Origin: Candidatus Bathyarchaeota archaeon
GTDB lineage: Archaea > Thermoproteota > Bathyarchaeia > 40CM-2-53-6
NCBI GenBank assembly: GCA_005888735.1
Contig: VBBN01000031.1
Coordinates: 56,096-120,095 of the forward strand
Direction: 5' to 3'
Length of the DNA stretch: 64,000 bases
Under the pieces are notes generated by a model. It was not told the origin of the DNA. It saw nothing but the letters and a program-made list of their open reading frames with translations, and made no database searches. A program made the position numbers and the translations under genes. This document shows positions 26,404-33,981 of the stretch, piece after piece (position 1 is the stretch's first letter; each line of letters starts with the position of its first letter).

Positions 26404-27828
26404 TTGCAAGCCTCCGCACAACGAGTCCCCTTCGGAGTGCCAGAGTTAGACAATGTTATCGAAGGAGGCCTGCCAAAAGGCAGTCTGGTTCTTCTCGCGG
26501 GGACACCGGGCTCAGGTAAGACTGCTTTCGCTGCAAGGTTCCTCTTCGAGGGAACCACAAAGTTTGGAGAGAAGGGCATCTACGTTTCTTTTGCAGAGGG
26601 GCGCGACGCGTTTTTCATGGAGATGGAACGGTATGGTCTCGACTTCAAGAAGCTGGAACAGGAAGGCAAGTTTATTTTCTTGGATCTCATGACTGTGAAG
26701 AGCGAGGGCATTTCGGCGGCCACCCAGGTAATTGTCGACACCGTAACAGATCTCAACGCCTCTAGGCTCGTGATAGATTCTTTCTCGGCAATGGCCCAAG
26801 CTTTTCCCCAAGTCATAGAGGCACGCTCAATTCTTCATACGATTCTCGGGAAGATAATCCGCCAAGCAGGCTGTACCACCCTGCTGATCTCCGAGGTCCC
26901 AGTGGGAACCTCAAGGCTCGGTCTTGGAATAGAGGAGTTTGTTGCCGATGGTGTGCTCCGGTTCAGTCAGCGAGAAGTTGGAGGAAGAATCTTGAGGATT
27001 CTAGGCATTCACAAGCTTCGAGGAACGAAGATAGGAAAGAGAGAACATCTTTTCACCCTTGACAACGGATTTCGAGTCCTAAAGTCATTCGAGCCCACCA
27101 CGGCGAACGATGGGCACAATTTCGAGACTCTGAAGGGCGATTCTTCTCACCGGTCAACAGGGATTAGAGACTTAGACACGATCCTCGGCGGAGGGTTTCG
27201 ACGCGGAAGCCACAACCTCTTCGAGGTCTCAGAAGACGTTTCACTAGAGGCATTGACAGGCTTCCTAGCCCCCATAATCAGCAACGCAGTCAAGGCAGGC
27301 GACCAGGTCATCTGCATCCCGGTAGACGGCATGTTTCCTGAAGAACTGCAATCATCTCTCAAGAACCATCTTGGGGCTGAAGGATTGGCCGCCTTCCACA
27401 TTTTCGACATCACCGGTCGCGGTGCTCCAAACACAGTAAACCTTGGAGGAGCGACCGTGCTTCAGCCCTTCGACACTTTCTGGAAGACATGCCGACGCCT
27501 AGGCAGGACCCCTTCGAGAGGAATTCTCAGCATCTTCGGCTTCGACTCTCTTGAGTCTAGGTTTGCGAAAGACCTGCAAGCAATGCAGGGCCTCATCAGC
27601 GAGACAATCGCTAAGGTCCGGAACGCAGGTGACATTTTAGTATCCATAGCTAGGCCCTTCTCGAACACTCTCAGACAGCTTAGTTGCGCCTCGGATAGTC
27701 ACTTCAAACTTACAGAATATGACGGAGTTCTCTGCCTGTCCGGAGTCAAACCTCGAACAGACTATTACGGTATTGCTGCAGGAATCTCCCAAAACCATCA
27801 GGAAATAGGCCTAGTCCAGGTGTCTTGA
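26404..27828 (+). CDS. KaiC-like RecA-superfamily ATPase, second domain degenerate
   Basis: A 474-residue protein from a TTG start. The N-terminal KaiC-like domain has an intact Walker A (GTPGSGKT, 33-40) and a Walker B-like strand (ASRLVIDSFSAM). From about residue 250 a second KaiC-like domain begins (STGIRDLDTILGGGF) but its P-loop is replaced (FEVSEDVSLEA), so it probably does not bind ATP. Archaeal proteins of this type are thought to act in signalling. The stop overlaps the region of the next gene start, and the small helical protein at 27831 is likely its partner. Confidence 0.85.
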   Translation: MQASAQRVPFGVPELDNVIEGGLPKGSLVLLAGTPGSGKTAFAARFLFEGTTKFGEKGIYVSFAEGRDAFFMEMERYGLDFKKLEQEGKFIFLDLMTVKSEGISAATQVIVDTVTDLNASRLVIDSFSAMAQAFPQVIEARSILHTILGKIIRQAGCTTLLISEVPVGTSRLGLGIEEFVADGVLRFSQREVGGRILRILGIHKLRGTKIGKREHLFTLDNGFRVLKSFEPTTANDGHNFETLKGDSSHRSTGIRDLDTILGGGFRRGSHNLFEVSEDVSLEALTGFLAPIISNAVKAGDQVICIPVDGMFPEELQSSLKNHLGAEGLAAFHIFDITGRGAPNTVNLGGATVLQPFDTFWKTCRRLGRTPSRGILSIFGFDSLESRFAKDLQAMQGLISETIAKVRNAGDILVSIARPFSNTLRQLSCASDSHFKLTEYDGVLCLSGVKPRTDYYGIAAGISQNHQEIGLVQVS

Positions 27829-27830
27829 CA

Positions 27831-28241
27831 ATGGTCAAGTCTGAGAGCAAGATCGATTCGATACTTCTTGAGTCGATAGACTCCGCGCTTGAAGTCCTTG
27901 GAACAGCCGTCAAAGAATCGCTCATGCTCTACCTAATGAAAGAACACTCGATCACCCGACAGAAGATCCCGAAAGATGTTGAACAGTTTATCCTGGCCCT
28001 TAGACATCTCTTAGGCTACGGCTCCAAGGTTGTCGAAAAGATCGTGATTAGAAACCTTGTCGAGAAGTGTCAGATACCCAGGGCTTCTGTCGAGGGCAAG
28101 TCTCTTGCGGACATAATCCAGATCGCCGCTCGGAGTGCCACTGCTGAATCGAAGCATGAAGCTCCTCATGTAGCGGAATCTCTTCTGGACGACTTTGGAC
28201 ATCAATCCTCCCATGCAAAGCGGCTCGGGGCAGGTCACTAG
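27831..28241 (+). CDS. Small helical protein, NitrOD5-like output domain
   Basis: A 136-residue protein. The first ~85 residues form a helical domain (LLESIDSALEVLGTAVKES, HSITRQKIPKDVEQFILALR, GSKVVEKIVIRNLVEKC) resembling the NitrOD5 domains named from archaeal two-component systems; I am moderately sure. The tail is disordered with several His residues. ATG at 27831 starts three bases after the KaiC-like stop, so both are cotranslated. A second copy of the domain lies at 35393-35905. Confidence 0.7.
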   Translation: MVKSESKIDSILLESIDSALEVLGTAVKESLMLYLMKEHSITRQKIPKDVEQFILALRHLLGYGSKVVEKIVIRNLVEKCQIPRASVEGKSLADIIQIAARSATAESKHEAPHVAESLLDDFGHQSSHAKRLGAGH

Positions 28242-28312
28242 CGTGATACCTTTCGACCTAGCTTTTAGCGGAATCCAAGCTACCTATTCCAACATCTAGG
28301 GCCCAATCACGG

Positions 28313-28942
28313 CTAGGTTTCGTGGCGGTGTCTAGTTGCTGATGTGAGGTAGGCTTTTCCACCGTTATTGTGAATTCTGGTTGCGAACAGAGCGTCTCGA
28401 ATATAGTTGATCTTGAAGGATGGAGAAAACGTGTCCACGATCTCCTTCTCGGTCACTCTTCTAGGCCCGCCCCAACTGGTTGGCTCCTTCTCGCTGAAGC
28501 AGAGCATGAAATACAATCCATCACCGCGTAGAACTCGGGCAATCTCTGCCGCGAACTCCGGGCGGTCCTCGTCCGTAAAAGTGTGGAACAGTCCCGAGTC
28601 AATCGTAGTGTCGAAGGACCCCTCTGGGAAGTCCATGGCGAGGGCACTTCCGACTCGAAGGTCAACCTTGACCCTCCTTTGCATAGCCTTCGCCTTCGCT
28701 GTTTCCAAGGCTTTCCTCGAAACATCTAGGCCCGTCACTGAGAATCCGTTTTCGGCTAGAAAGATCGCGTTCTCGCCTGTTCCACAGCCCACGTCTAAGA
28801 CTCGGTTGCCCTTCACCTCGCTTTTCTCTACGATCCCGACAAGAGCTGGTTGAGGCCTTCCGATGTCCCAAGGTGGAGTGTTCTGGTAAGAGTCGTCCCA
28901 GGAGCTCACTACCGTCTCGTCTCTCCGATAAGCTCTCGTCAT
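28313..28942 (-). CDS. Class I SAM-dependent methyltransferase (thiol methyltransferase-like)
   Basis: A 209-residue Rossmann-fold methyltransferase. Motif I is LDVGCGTGEN (49-58), with the following acidic loop GLDVSRKALE and motif post-II DTTIDSGLFHTFTDED. The start WDDSYQNTPPWDIGRPQPAL is typical of the TPMT/TehB-like group that methylates thiols or halide/metalloid acceptors. The substrate cannot be deduced. It is transcribed convergently with the KaiC-like operon. Confidence 0.85.
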   Translation of the reverse strand: MTRAYRRDETVVSSWDDSYQNTPPWDIGRPQPALVGIVEKSEVKGNRVLDVGCGTGENAIFLAENGFSVTGLDVSRKALETAKAKAMQRRVKVDLRVGSALAMDFPEGSFDTTIDSGLFHTFTDEDRPEFAAEIARVLRGDGLYFMLCFSEKEPTSWGGPRRVTEKEIVDTFSPSFKINYIRDALFATRIHNNGGKAYLTSATRHRHET

Positions 28943-29000
28943 CCAGCCTAATGCTCAAAATCTTGTTGCAGTAAAGGGGTGTGGCGTCGAGAGAGCTTGC

Positions 29001-29990
29001 CTAGGCAACTCCGATGGTGTTGCCTATGCCTGCCACGATTATGTTGTCTCCAGGCTTGGTTCTTGCAAGTATGATGTTCTTAACGCGCTTGGCAGCTTCT
29101 TCCACGCCCTTCTCCAGTTGAGAGGTTATTGTGGAAATCGCTTCCTTCGAGGACATTTTCACCACAACGGCAACCAGCGGAATTCCCTGCTTTACCGCAC
29201 TGACTTCAATATGGTACTTTTCTGTTCCAGGGCCACCGATCGCAGCGCCGACTCCCTCTGCCACATCTCCGCTTAGCTCTCCTTCGAGCTTCAACGCAGC
29301 ATCCACCGTCATGACCAAGCTAACCGGACCCTTTTCTTGTATTAGCTTCTCGACCAGAGAGCCCGGTTTGCCAACGTTGCCTCCGGGCCCCTTGGCGCGG
29401 ATGACCATCATGTTGCGTCCCTCAAACGGGACGTCGTAGACCATGGTGTCCTTGACAGCTTCTTTACCGTCTGTTCCCATGGCTAGGCGGGTTGCCACTA
29501 ACGGTCCCGCTCCGTCTCCAATCGGCTTGCCAGTAGCGAACGCGTCTATCGCGGCGCTATACGCCTCTGCTTCTTCCATAATGGTGGGAAGAGCCATTTG
29601 CAGTTGTGCCAGCGCCAGAATTCCTCCCTGCTTCTTGGCAAGAAGGTAGTAATGCCGAACGACACGAAACATTGTGTCAAGACCGATTGAGACCTCTAGC
29701 TGGTTGCTGAGTGTGTTAATCTCAGCCTCGTTCGCGTTCGGGGCGACGCGTTGGACCTCTGTCTTGAGGAGGTCGTCGTACGTGTCGAGGACGTGTTCTA
29801 GCTTTCCGATAATGCCTGATGGGTCCATGCTCACCGGTGTTATCGCGAATGAGCTTGTGACCCTGTCCATTCGGGTCTCCACGTCTGCGCGGTTGGTATT
29901 GTAGCGCTGCATGGAGCTGAGAAGCCGCAGGCGGGCATTGGCCCTGAAACGGTCCAGCTTGTTAAGGCTACGTCTCACATTGACCAACAT
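29001..29990 (-). CDS. DUF1512-family membrane protein, start codon unclear
   Basis: A 329-residue archaeal DUF1512 protein from the first ATG, with family segments GRNMMVIRAKGPGGNVGKPG and PGDNIIVAGIGNTIGVA at the C-terminus. The family normally begins with a membrane helix. That helix (reading ILNLVYFASFFILFLYGQRL) is encoded in frame upstream, at about 30062-30003, and the frame stays open to a TGA at 30105-30107. There is no ATG, GTG or TTG in that stretch, so the true start may be a rare codon (ATA at 30077 is a candidate) or the sequence has an error. It follows the HtrA-like gene with overlap of its extended frame, implying coupled expression. Confidence 0.8.
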   Translation of the reverse strand: MLVNVRRSLNKLDRFRANARLRLLSSMQRYNTNRADVETRMDRVTSSFAITPVSMDPSGIIGKLEHVLDTYDDLLKTEVQRVAPNANEAEINTLSNQLEVSIGLDTMFRVVRHYYLLAKKQGGILALAQLQMALPTIMEEAEAYSAAIDAFATGKPIGDGAGPLVATRLAMGTDGKEAVKDTMVYDVPFEGRNMMVIRAKGPGGNVGKPGSLVEKLIQEKGPVSLVMTVDAALKLEGELSGDVAEGVGAAIGGPGTEKYHIEVSAVKQGIPLVAVVVKMSSKEAISTITSQLEKGVEEAAKRVKNIILARTKPGDNIIVAGIGNTIGVA

Positions 29991-30096
29991 CAGTGTGCTT
30001 TGTAATCGTTGGCCATAGAGGAATAAGATGAAGAACGAAGCGAAGTAGACGAGGTTGAGGATTGACTCGAAGGATATGAGGTCTGCCGTAGCTTTC

Positions 30097-31056
30097 TTAC
30101 CTTCTCACCGTCATCTGCGCTGGGGCCTCTATCAATCTTAGTAGCGTTTTTCTTCGTGTTCCAAGTCTGATTAGGGACATTTCTATTTCCTCGTTGATAT
30201 GAAGCTTCGACAGGGCTGAGATGATGTCTTTCATCTCTTTTATCTCGTGCGGTCCTACTTGTACTACTACATCTCCGACTCTTATTCCTGCCTGAAACGC
30301 GGGTCCTCTGGGGTCGATTTCAACCACTAACACACCGGTGTCGGATGGTAGGTCGTACCTTCTCGCTATTGCGGGGTTAAGATTTGCCCCTGAGATTCCA
30401 AGCCAGGGTCTTACAACCCTTCCCTTCTCAAGTATCTGTCCAGCTACCCATTTGACCATGTTTACCGGGATGGCGAAGCCTACTCCCTGGGCGAACGGTA
30501 TCATCGCCGTGTTGATACCTATCACGTTCCCGTTGAGGTCTGCCAACGGTCCACCACTGTTGCCCGGGTTAATCGCCGTGTCTGTCTGGATCAAACCCTC
30601 GTAGATGAAGTCGGCCCCAGGAAGCGGGCGTCCGAGAGCGCTGACTACTCCCATTGAGACAGTTGGTCCGCCTTGAAGTCCGAGGCTATTCCCGATTGCG
30701 AGAACTATTTGGCCCACTTTCAGCTTCTCGGAGTCCCCGAGCGAGGCCGATGGCAAATTGTCCGCTTCGACTTTGACAACGGCAACATCAGTATTGGAGT
30801 CAGCCCCGACCACTTCTCCAACAAACGTTCTGCCGTCTTTGAGGTGAATTCTGACCCGGGCGGTTCCTTCAACAACATGATTGTTCGTGATAACGTATCC
30901 CTTAGAATCGATTATGACCCCTGAGCCTTTTCCTTCGACTGGGAAGAAGCCGGAGGCAAAGTCTCTAGCCATTCTCATACTGTCTATGCTGACCACGCTC
31001 TCGCTTAGTCTTTCAACTGCTCCCGTTATCTGGCTCTCGAGGCTTGTTAATGCCAT
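30097..31056 (-). CDS. HtrA/DegP-like serine protease with PDZ domain
   Basis: A 319-residue trypsin-fold protease of the S1C family. The catalytic triad is H60 (TNNHVV), D90 (NTDVAVV) and S167 (GNSGGPL). One PDZ domain follows (about 215-310: GVLVVEIDPRGPAFQAGIRVGDVVV). There is no signal peptide or membrane helix, so it appears cytoplasmic, unlike most bacterial HtrA. It is directly upstream of the DUF1512 gene on the same strand, and the pair may work together at the membrane in protein quality control. That last point is inference from gene order. Confidence 0.92.
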   Translation of the reverse strand: MALTSLESQITGAVERLSESVVSIDSMRMARDFASGFFPVEGKGSGVIIDSKGYVITNNHVVEGTARVRIHLKDGRTFVGEVVGADSNTDVAVVKVEADNLPSASLGDSEKLKVGQIVLAIGNSLGLQGGPTVSMGVVSALGRPLPGADFIYEGLIQTDTAINPGNSGGPLADLNGNVIGINTAMIPFAQGVGFAIPVNMVKWVAGQILEKGRVVRPWLGISGANLNPAIARRYDLPSDTGVLVVEIDPRGPAFQAGIRVGDVVVQVGPHEIKEMKDIISALSKLHINEEIEMSLIRLGTRRKTLLRLIEAPAQMTVRR

Positions 31057-31073
31057 CTTTCCTTCCTCCGTTC

Positions 31074-31430
31074 CTAGAACCCCCAGCTGTTTTTTCCGCG
31101 AGGGGTTATTTTCATGTATTGGAAGTCTCCTTTCTCAATCGTCTCAGCTTCTCCCATTATCTCAATACCACGCGGCACCCATAGGGTTGCCGATGTCAAG
31201 TCATCAATGAGCAAAGTTACGTTGTTCTTCTCTCTAACTTCACAGAAGCTGGGACCGTACTCGACGTTCCAGCCGCTTAGGTAGAAGAAGGACCCGTCGA
31301 ATTCATACGTGATTGGTACGATGTGTGGTTGGTTATTGGATACTAAGGCGATTCTCCCCAGTCTCCTCTCCATAATATATCGCATTTCGTTTTCTGTGAA
31401 TCCGAAAGTCTCCACTTTTTCTCTAATCAT
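31074..31430 (-). CDS. Pyridoxamine 5'-phosphate oxidase-like flavin protein
   Basis: A split-barrel protein of about 118 residues. The motif EMRYIMERRLGRIALVSNNQPHIVPITYEFDG matches small FMN-binding proteins of the PPOX-like family (NimA-related group). ATG at 31430 is chosen; a longer reading from 31487 would overlap the HxlR promoter. A TATA-like TATAAAG on the minus strand at 31445-31451 is closer than usual to this ATG, so an internal start (GTG at 31415 or ATG at 31385) is possible. It is divergent from the HxlR regulator, whose control it may share. Confidence 0.75.
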   Translation of the reverse strand: MIREKVETFGFTENEMRYIMERRLGRIALVSNNQPHIVPITYEFDGSFFYLSGWNVEYGPSFCEVREKNNVTLLIDDLTSATLWVPRGIEIMGEAETIEKGDFQYMKITPRGKNSWGF

Positions 31431-31474
31431 TCCCGTTTTCGCTGCTTTATAGTAGCACATGGTCATCCTTATAT

Positions 31475-31499
31475 ACTTGGTAGTCAACTTGGACCAAGT
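31475..31499. promoter_or_regulatory. Putative HxlR operator
   Basis: A perfect 13-base palindrome ACTTGGACCAAGT occupies 31487-31499, and an extra half-site ACTTGG lies 12 bases upstream at 31475-31480, next to the TATA-like TTATATA (31469-31475). The array is in the divergent promoter between an HxlR-type regulator and a flavin protein. HxlR-family proteins commonly bind inverted repeats in front of their own and a divergent oxidoreductase gene. Confidence 0.6.
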
Positions 31500-31512
31500 A
31501 GGTATCAGTTAC

Positions 31513-31923
31513 TTGAGTAAGTTAATCCAGGAAAACCAGGACCTCACCAAACAGCAGACCGAAGATTGCCTTCTTTTTCATTCAGCCTGGAATAATCTTG
31601 CCCGGACATGGACCCTGCCCGTCATCCACGCCCTGGGCCTGAAGCAGCCAGCACGGTTCAACGAGCTGAAACGGCGTATAGTCGGCATAAGCGCGACAAG
31701 TCTCGCCGATAGGCTCACCGAGCTTGAGAAGCGGAAGATCATAGAACGGAAGGTCTATCCAGAAACTCCTCCAAGGGTCGAGTACGCCCTCACCCGTAAA
31801 GGGCTCGAGCTTCACGAACTCCTTGGCCAGTTAGGCGAATGGGTCAAGCGATGGGATAAACCACGGGCCATGGCCATTGAATCCTCCAGGGAGAAAGTGC
31901 ACCCTCTGGCTAAGGCAAAATAG
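31513..31923 (+). CDS. HxlR/MarR-type winged-helix regulator
   Basis: About 136 residues with the HxlR pattern: a cysteine (ED-C-LLFH) before WTLPVIHALG, FNELKRRIVGISATSLADRLTELEKRKII as recognition helix, and a wing ending YALTRKGLELHELL. The single cysteine is a possible redox sensor, as in several HxlR proteins. TTG at 31513 is preferred to ATG at 31459 because the TATA box and operator lie between them, inside the longer reading. It probably controls itself and the divergent flavin protein. Confidence 0.8.
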   Translation: MSKLIQENQDLTKQQTEDCLLFHSAWNNLARTWTLPVIHALGLKQPARFNELKRRIVGISATSLADRLTELEKRKIIERKVYPETPPRVEYALTRKGLELHELLGQLGEWVKRWDKPRAMAIESSREKVHPLAKAK

Positions 31924-31979
31924 AGTCAGATAGCTCACCTCGCAAAATCGATATCAATACGCCCAGGTAGACATCTAAC

Positions 31980-32336
31980 ATGCCGCAGACTGATCTTGGG
32001 AAAGCTCTCCAGACAGCCCGAGAACTGGAGCTCACTGTAACCGGAAGAGTTTCCGGGAAAAAGGTATCCTTACCTGTCTGGTTCACCTATGACTCCGACG
32101 AACTGCTTCTTCTCCCCCTCAAGGGGACGGCGACAAATTGGTACAAAAACTTGGTTAAGATCCCCGCATTGAGCCTGAGCTTGAAAGGAGCCAGTATTTC
32201 GGTGAAAGCTAAAACGTCAACAGACATGAGCGAAGTAAAGAAGACAATAGAGAGTTTCCGAGCAAAGTATGGCGCAGGAGATGTCAAGAGATACTATTCG
32301 AAATTCGACGCTTGCGTGAAGCTACGCGTGCCCTAG
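31980..32336 (+). CDS. Split-barrel nitroreductase/F420-binding-like protein
   Basis: A 118-residue protein. The opening ELTVTGRVSGKKVSLPVWFTYDSDELLLLPLKGTATNWYKNL is typical of the deazaflavin-dependent (Ddn-like) and DUF385 split-barrel family. The cofactor, F420 or flavin, cannot be told from the sequence. It follows the HxlR gene by 56 bases on the same strand and could be in its regulon. Confidence 0.75.
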   Translation: MPQTDLGKALQTARELELTVTGRVSGKKVSLPVWFTYDSDELLLLPLKGTATNWYKNLVKIPALSLSLKGASISVKAKTSTDMSEVKKTIESFRAKYGAGDVKRYYSKFDACVKLRVP

Positions 32337-32353
32337 CCTGGCCTGCGTCCTGA

Positions 32354-32754
32354 CTATGGGATGGCACCAAGCTGTCTCATAAGCCCGAGGCCATCCTCCT
32401 CAATCCACTCCTCCACTGCGCTTCCATCCTTAAACCGGATACTGCTGATTCCAGAGACTGAAATCCTATTCAGGGTTGGTTTGAGACCCATCAGCTCACC
32501 CTTGTGAGTTCCGAGGATGGCAAACCGAGACGCAACTCTATCTCCATGCTAAAACTGGTCTTCGAGTTTGATTTCAAGGTCGGGAAAGGTAGAGCGGTAC
32601 ATCATCAGGACGCCTCTGAATGTTTGGACCCCTCGCACCTCAACGTTTGGAAGGAGCGGGTCATGCCAGACAATTCCCGCGTCGAGGATTTCGTCAAGGA
32701 GGTCAAATTGGCTCGATTGATAATCTCCTCGTAGAAACGCTTCGCCAGAGACAT
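32354..32754 (-). pseudogene. SnoaL-like cyclase pseudogene (frameshift and amber stop)
   Basis: The minus strand encodes a complete SnoaL-like/ester-cyclase family protein broken twice. It starts with ATG at 32754 (MSLAKRFYEEIINRAN). A one-base loss near 32706-32710 moves the frame, after which it reads FDLLDEIL, then IVWHDPLLPNVE and FPDLEIKLEDQF. An in-frame TAG follows at about 32551-32553. The same frame then continues GDRVASRFAILGTHKGELMG and KDGSAVEEWIEEDGLGLMRQ to a normal stop at 32354. The order and content fit the family end to end. Confidence 0.8.
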
Positions 32755-32767
32755 GTTTGCCCCCTGC

Positions 32768-33421
32768 TCACTTTTCTTCATGACCATGCTCTCCTCGAAT
32801 ATGCACGTCGATATGTCCGGGTAGAATGTAATAGAAGATCGGTAGAAAGAAGATAATTGTGCTCGCCAGCGGGCTGACGAACGAGACTGCAATCCCCGTT
32901 GAGAAAACAGCTGGACCGACTAGAATCCTTCTCTTGACTAGGGCGACTGTGCTCGAGGCGAGGTCCCTGTCAACGAGCCGACGACTCGAGGTCGCATACC
33001 ACCACGTGCCATACAATCCTAGCCCGTTAGCAACAAGATTGGCCCCATAGGCCCTGACCGCTGCGGGATCACCAGGGTACGCTCCTAGAAGAGACGTGGT
33101 AAATGGAACGAACCCAATCGACATTAAGAATACAATGTTAATCCAAAGCAATGTCCTGTCGGTCCGTCGGACGAAATGGAACTGGTTATGATGGCCGACC
33201 CAGTAGAGGCCGAGTGTTATGAAGCTGAGTGCATAGGTCAAAATGTTCGGGGCGAGTTTGAACAGTTCGCTTGACAAGCTGGCTCCGGGAGTATTGAGGT
33301 CAATAGTTGGGGGCCGAAGTCCAAGTACCAAAACGGTCATTACGGTCGCAAAGATTCCATCGGTCAAGGCTTCGATGCGAGCCTTTGTAAGCCCGGCTTC
33401 TCTCAGCCCAGTAAACGCCAT
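32768..33421 (-). CDS. TMEM175/DUF1211-family potassium channel-like protein
   Basis: A 217-residue membrane protein with six hydrophobic helices. The N-terminal motif R15-IEALTDGIFATVMT corresponds to the (R/K)xxxFSDGxxA signature of TMEM175, with Leu-Thr in place of Phe-Ser. A second conserved region is YWVGHHNQFHFVRRTDRTLLW. Bacterial and archaeal members form tetrameric K+ channels. The C-terminus is His-rich and charged. The SnoaL pseudogene starts 13 bases downstream on the same strand. Confidence 0.85.
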   Translation of the reverse strand: MAFTGLREAGLTKARIEALTDGIFATVMTVLVLGLRPPTIDLNTPGASLSSELFKLAPNILTYALSFITLGLYWVGHHNQFHFVRRTDRTLLWINIVFLMSIGFVPFTTSLLGAYPGDPAAVRAYGANLVANGLGLYGTWWYATSSRRLVDRDLASSTVALVKRRILVGPAVFSTGIAVSFVSPLASTIIFFLPIFYYILPGHIDVHIRGEHGHEEK

Positions 33422-33511
33422 TACGCGTGAGTTGCTATGGGATGTTTTAGCCTTTCAGCTCGCGAAACACATGCTCCGCTCGCGGGATCAAGATAGGAAA
33501 TGTTTGGAAAC

Positions 33512-33907
33512 CTACGGTTCGGTTATCTTGATAGCTTGAACTGGGCACTGGATCTCGCAAGCCCGGCAAAAGATGCAATCCTGTTCTCTTGCAGGGTCCG
33601 CCTTCCAGATTGCCAACAGCGCCTTTCCACTGTCGTTGAGTGTTCCGTTGTCCATTCGTGCCTGTTCTGAGGGTATGTCCATACGGTCGAACACGTTTGT
33701 CGGGCAGACTGTAATGCAGATCCCGTCCGCGATGCAAATGTCAAAGTCCACCCCCACTGCGTAACCATGAACATTCAGCTCCTTGCTCTCACCCTCCTTC
33801 CGCAACACTTTATGGCCAAGGTGTTCTTCGACCACTGTCCACTGTGTTGGAAAGGTTGGATCGTCAATGAGCTTGCGAACGTTTCCCGTCGCTGGGGCTT
33901 CTGCCAT
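33512..33907 (-). CDS. Zinc-type 7Fe/8Fe ferredoxin
   Basis: A 131-residue ferredoxin of the type known from Sulfolobus. The second cluster motif is complete (C111, C114, C117, C121: CIFCRACEIQCP). The first is C58-IADGI-C64-ITV-C68-P, with Asp at the usual second cysteine, which in the family gives a [3Fe-4S] or interconvertible cluster. The long N-terminal extension with His residues (HLGHKV, NVHGYAVGVDFD) is where zinc binds in the Sulfolobus protein. TTTTATATGC at 33941-33950 on the minus strand is a good TATA box. Confidence 0.9.
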   Translation of the reverse strand: MAEAPATGNVRKLIDDPTFPTQWTVVEEHLGHKVLRKEGESKELNVHGYAVGVDFDICIADGICITVCPTNVFDRMDIPSEQARMDNGTLNDSGKALLAIWKADPAREQDCIFCRACEIQCPVQAIKITEP

Positions 33908-33981
33908 TCTTATCCACTGCCCTTTTCCTTTACCTCAGGGGCATATAAAACGCTTGAACCTGAACAATACGAGCGTACGAG

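Noticed and set aside
32551..32553. Amber codon in the SnoaL gene as possible pyrrolysine
   Set aside because: A frameshift in the same gene shows it is already broken, and no pyrrolysine genes were seen.
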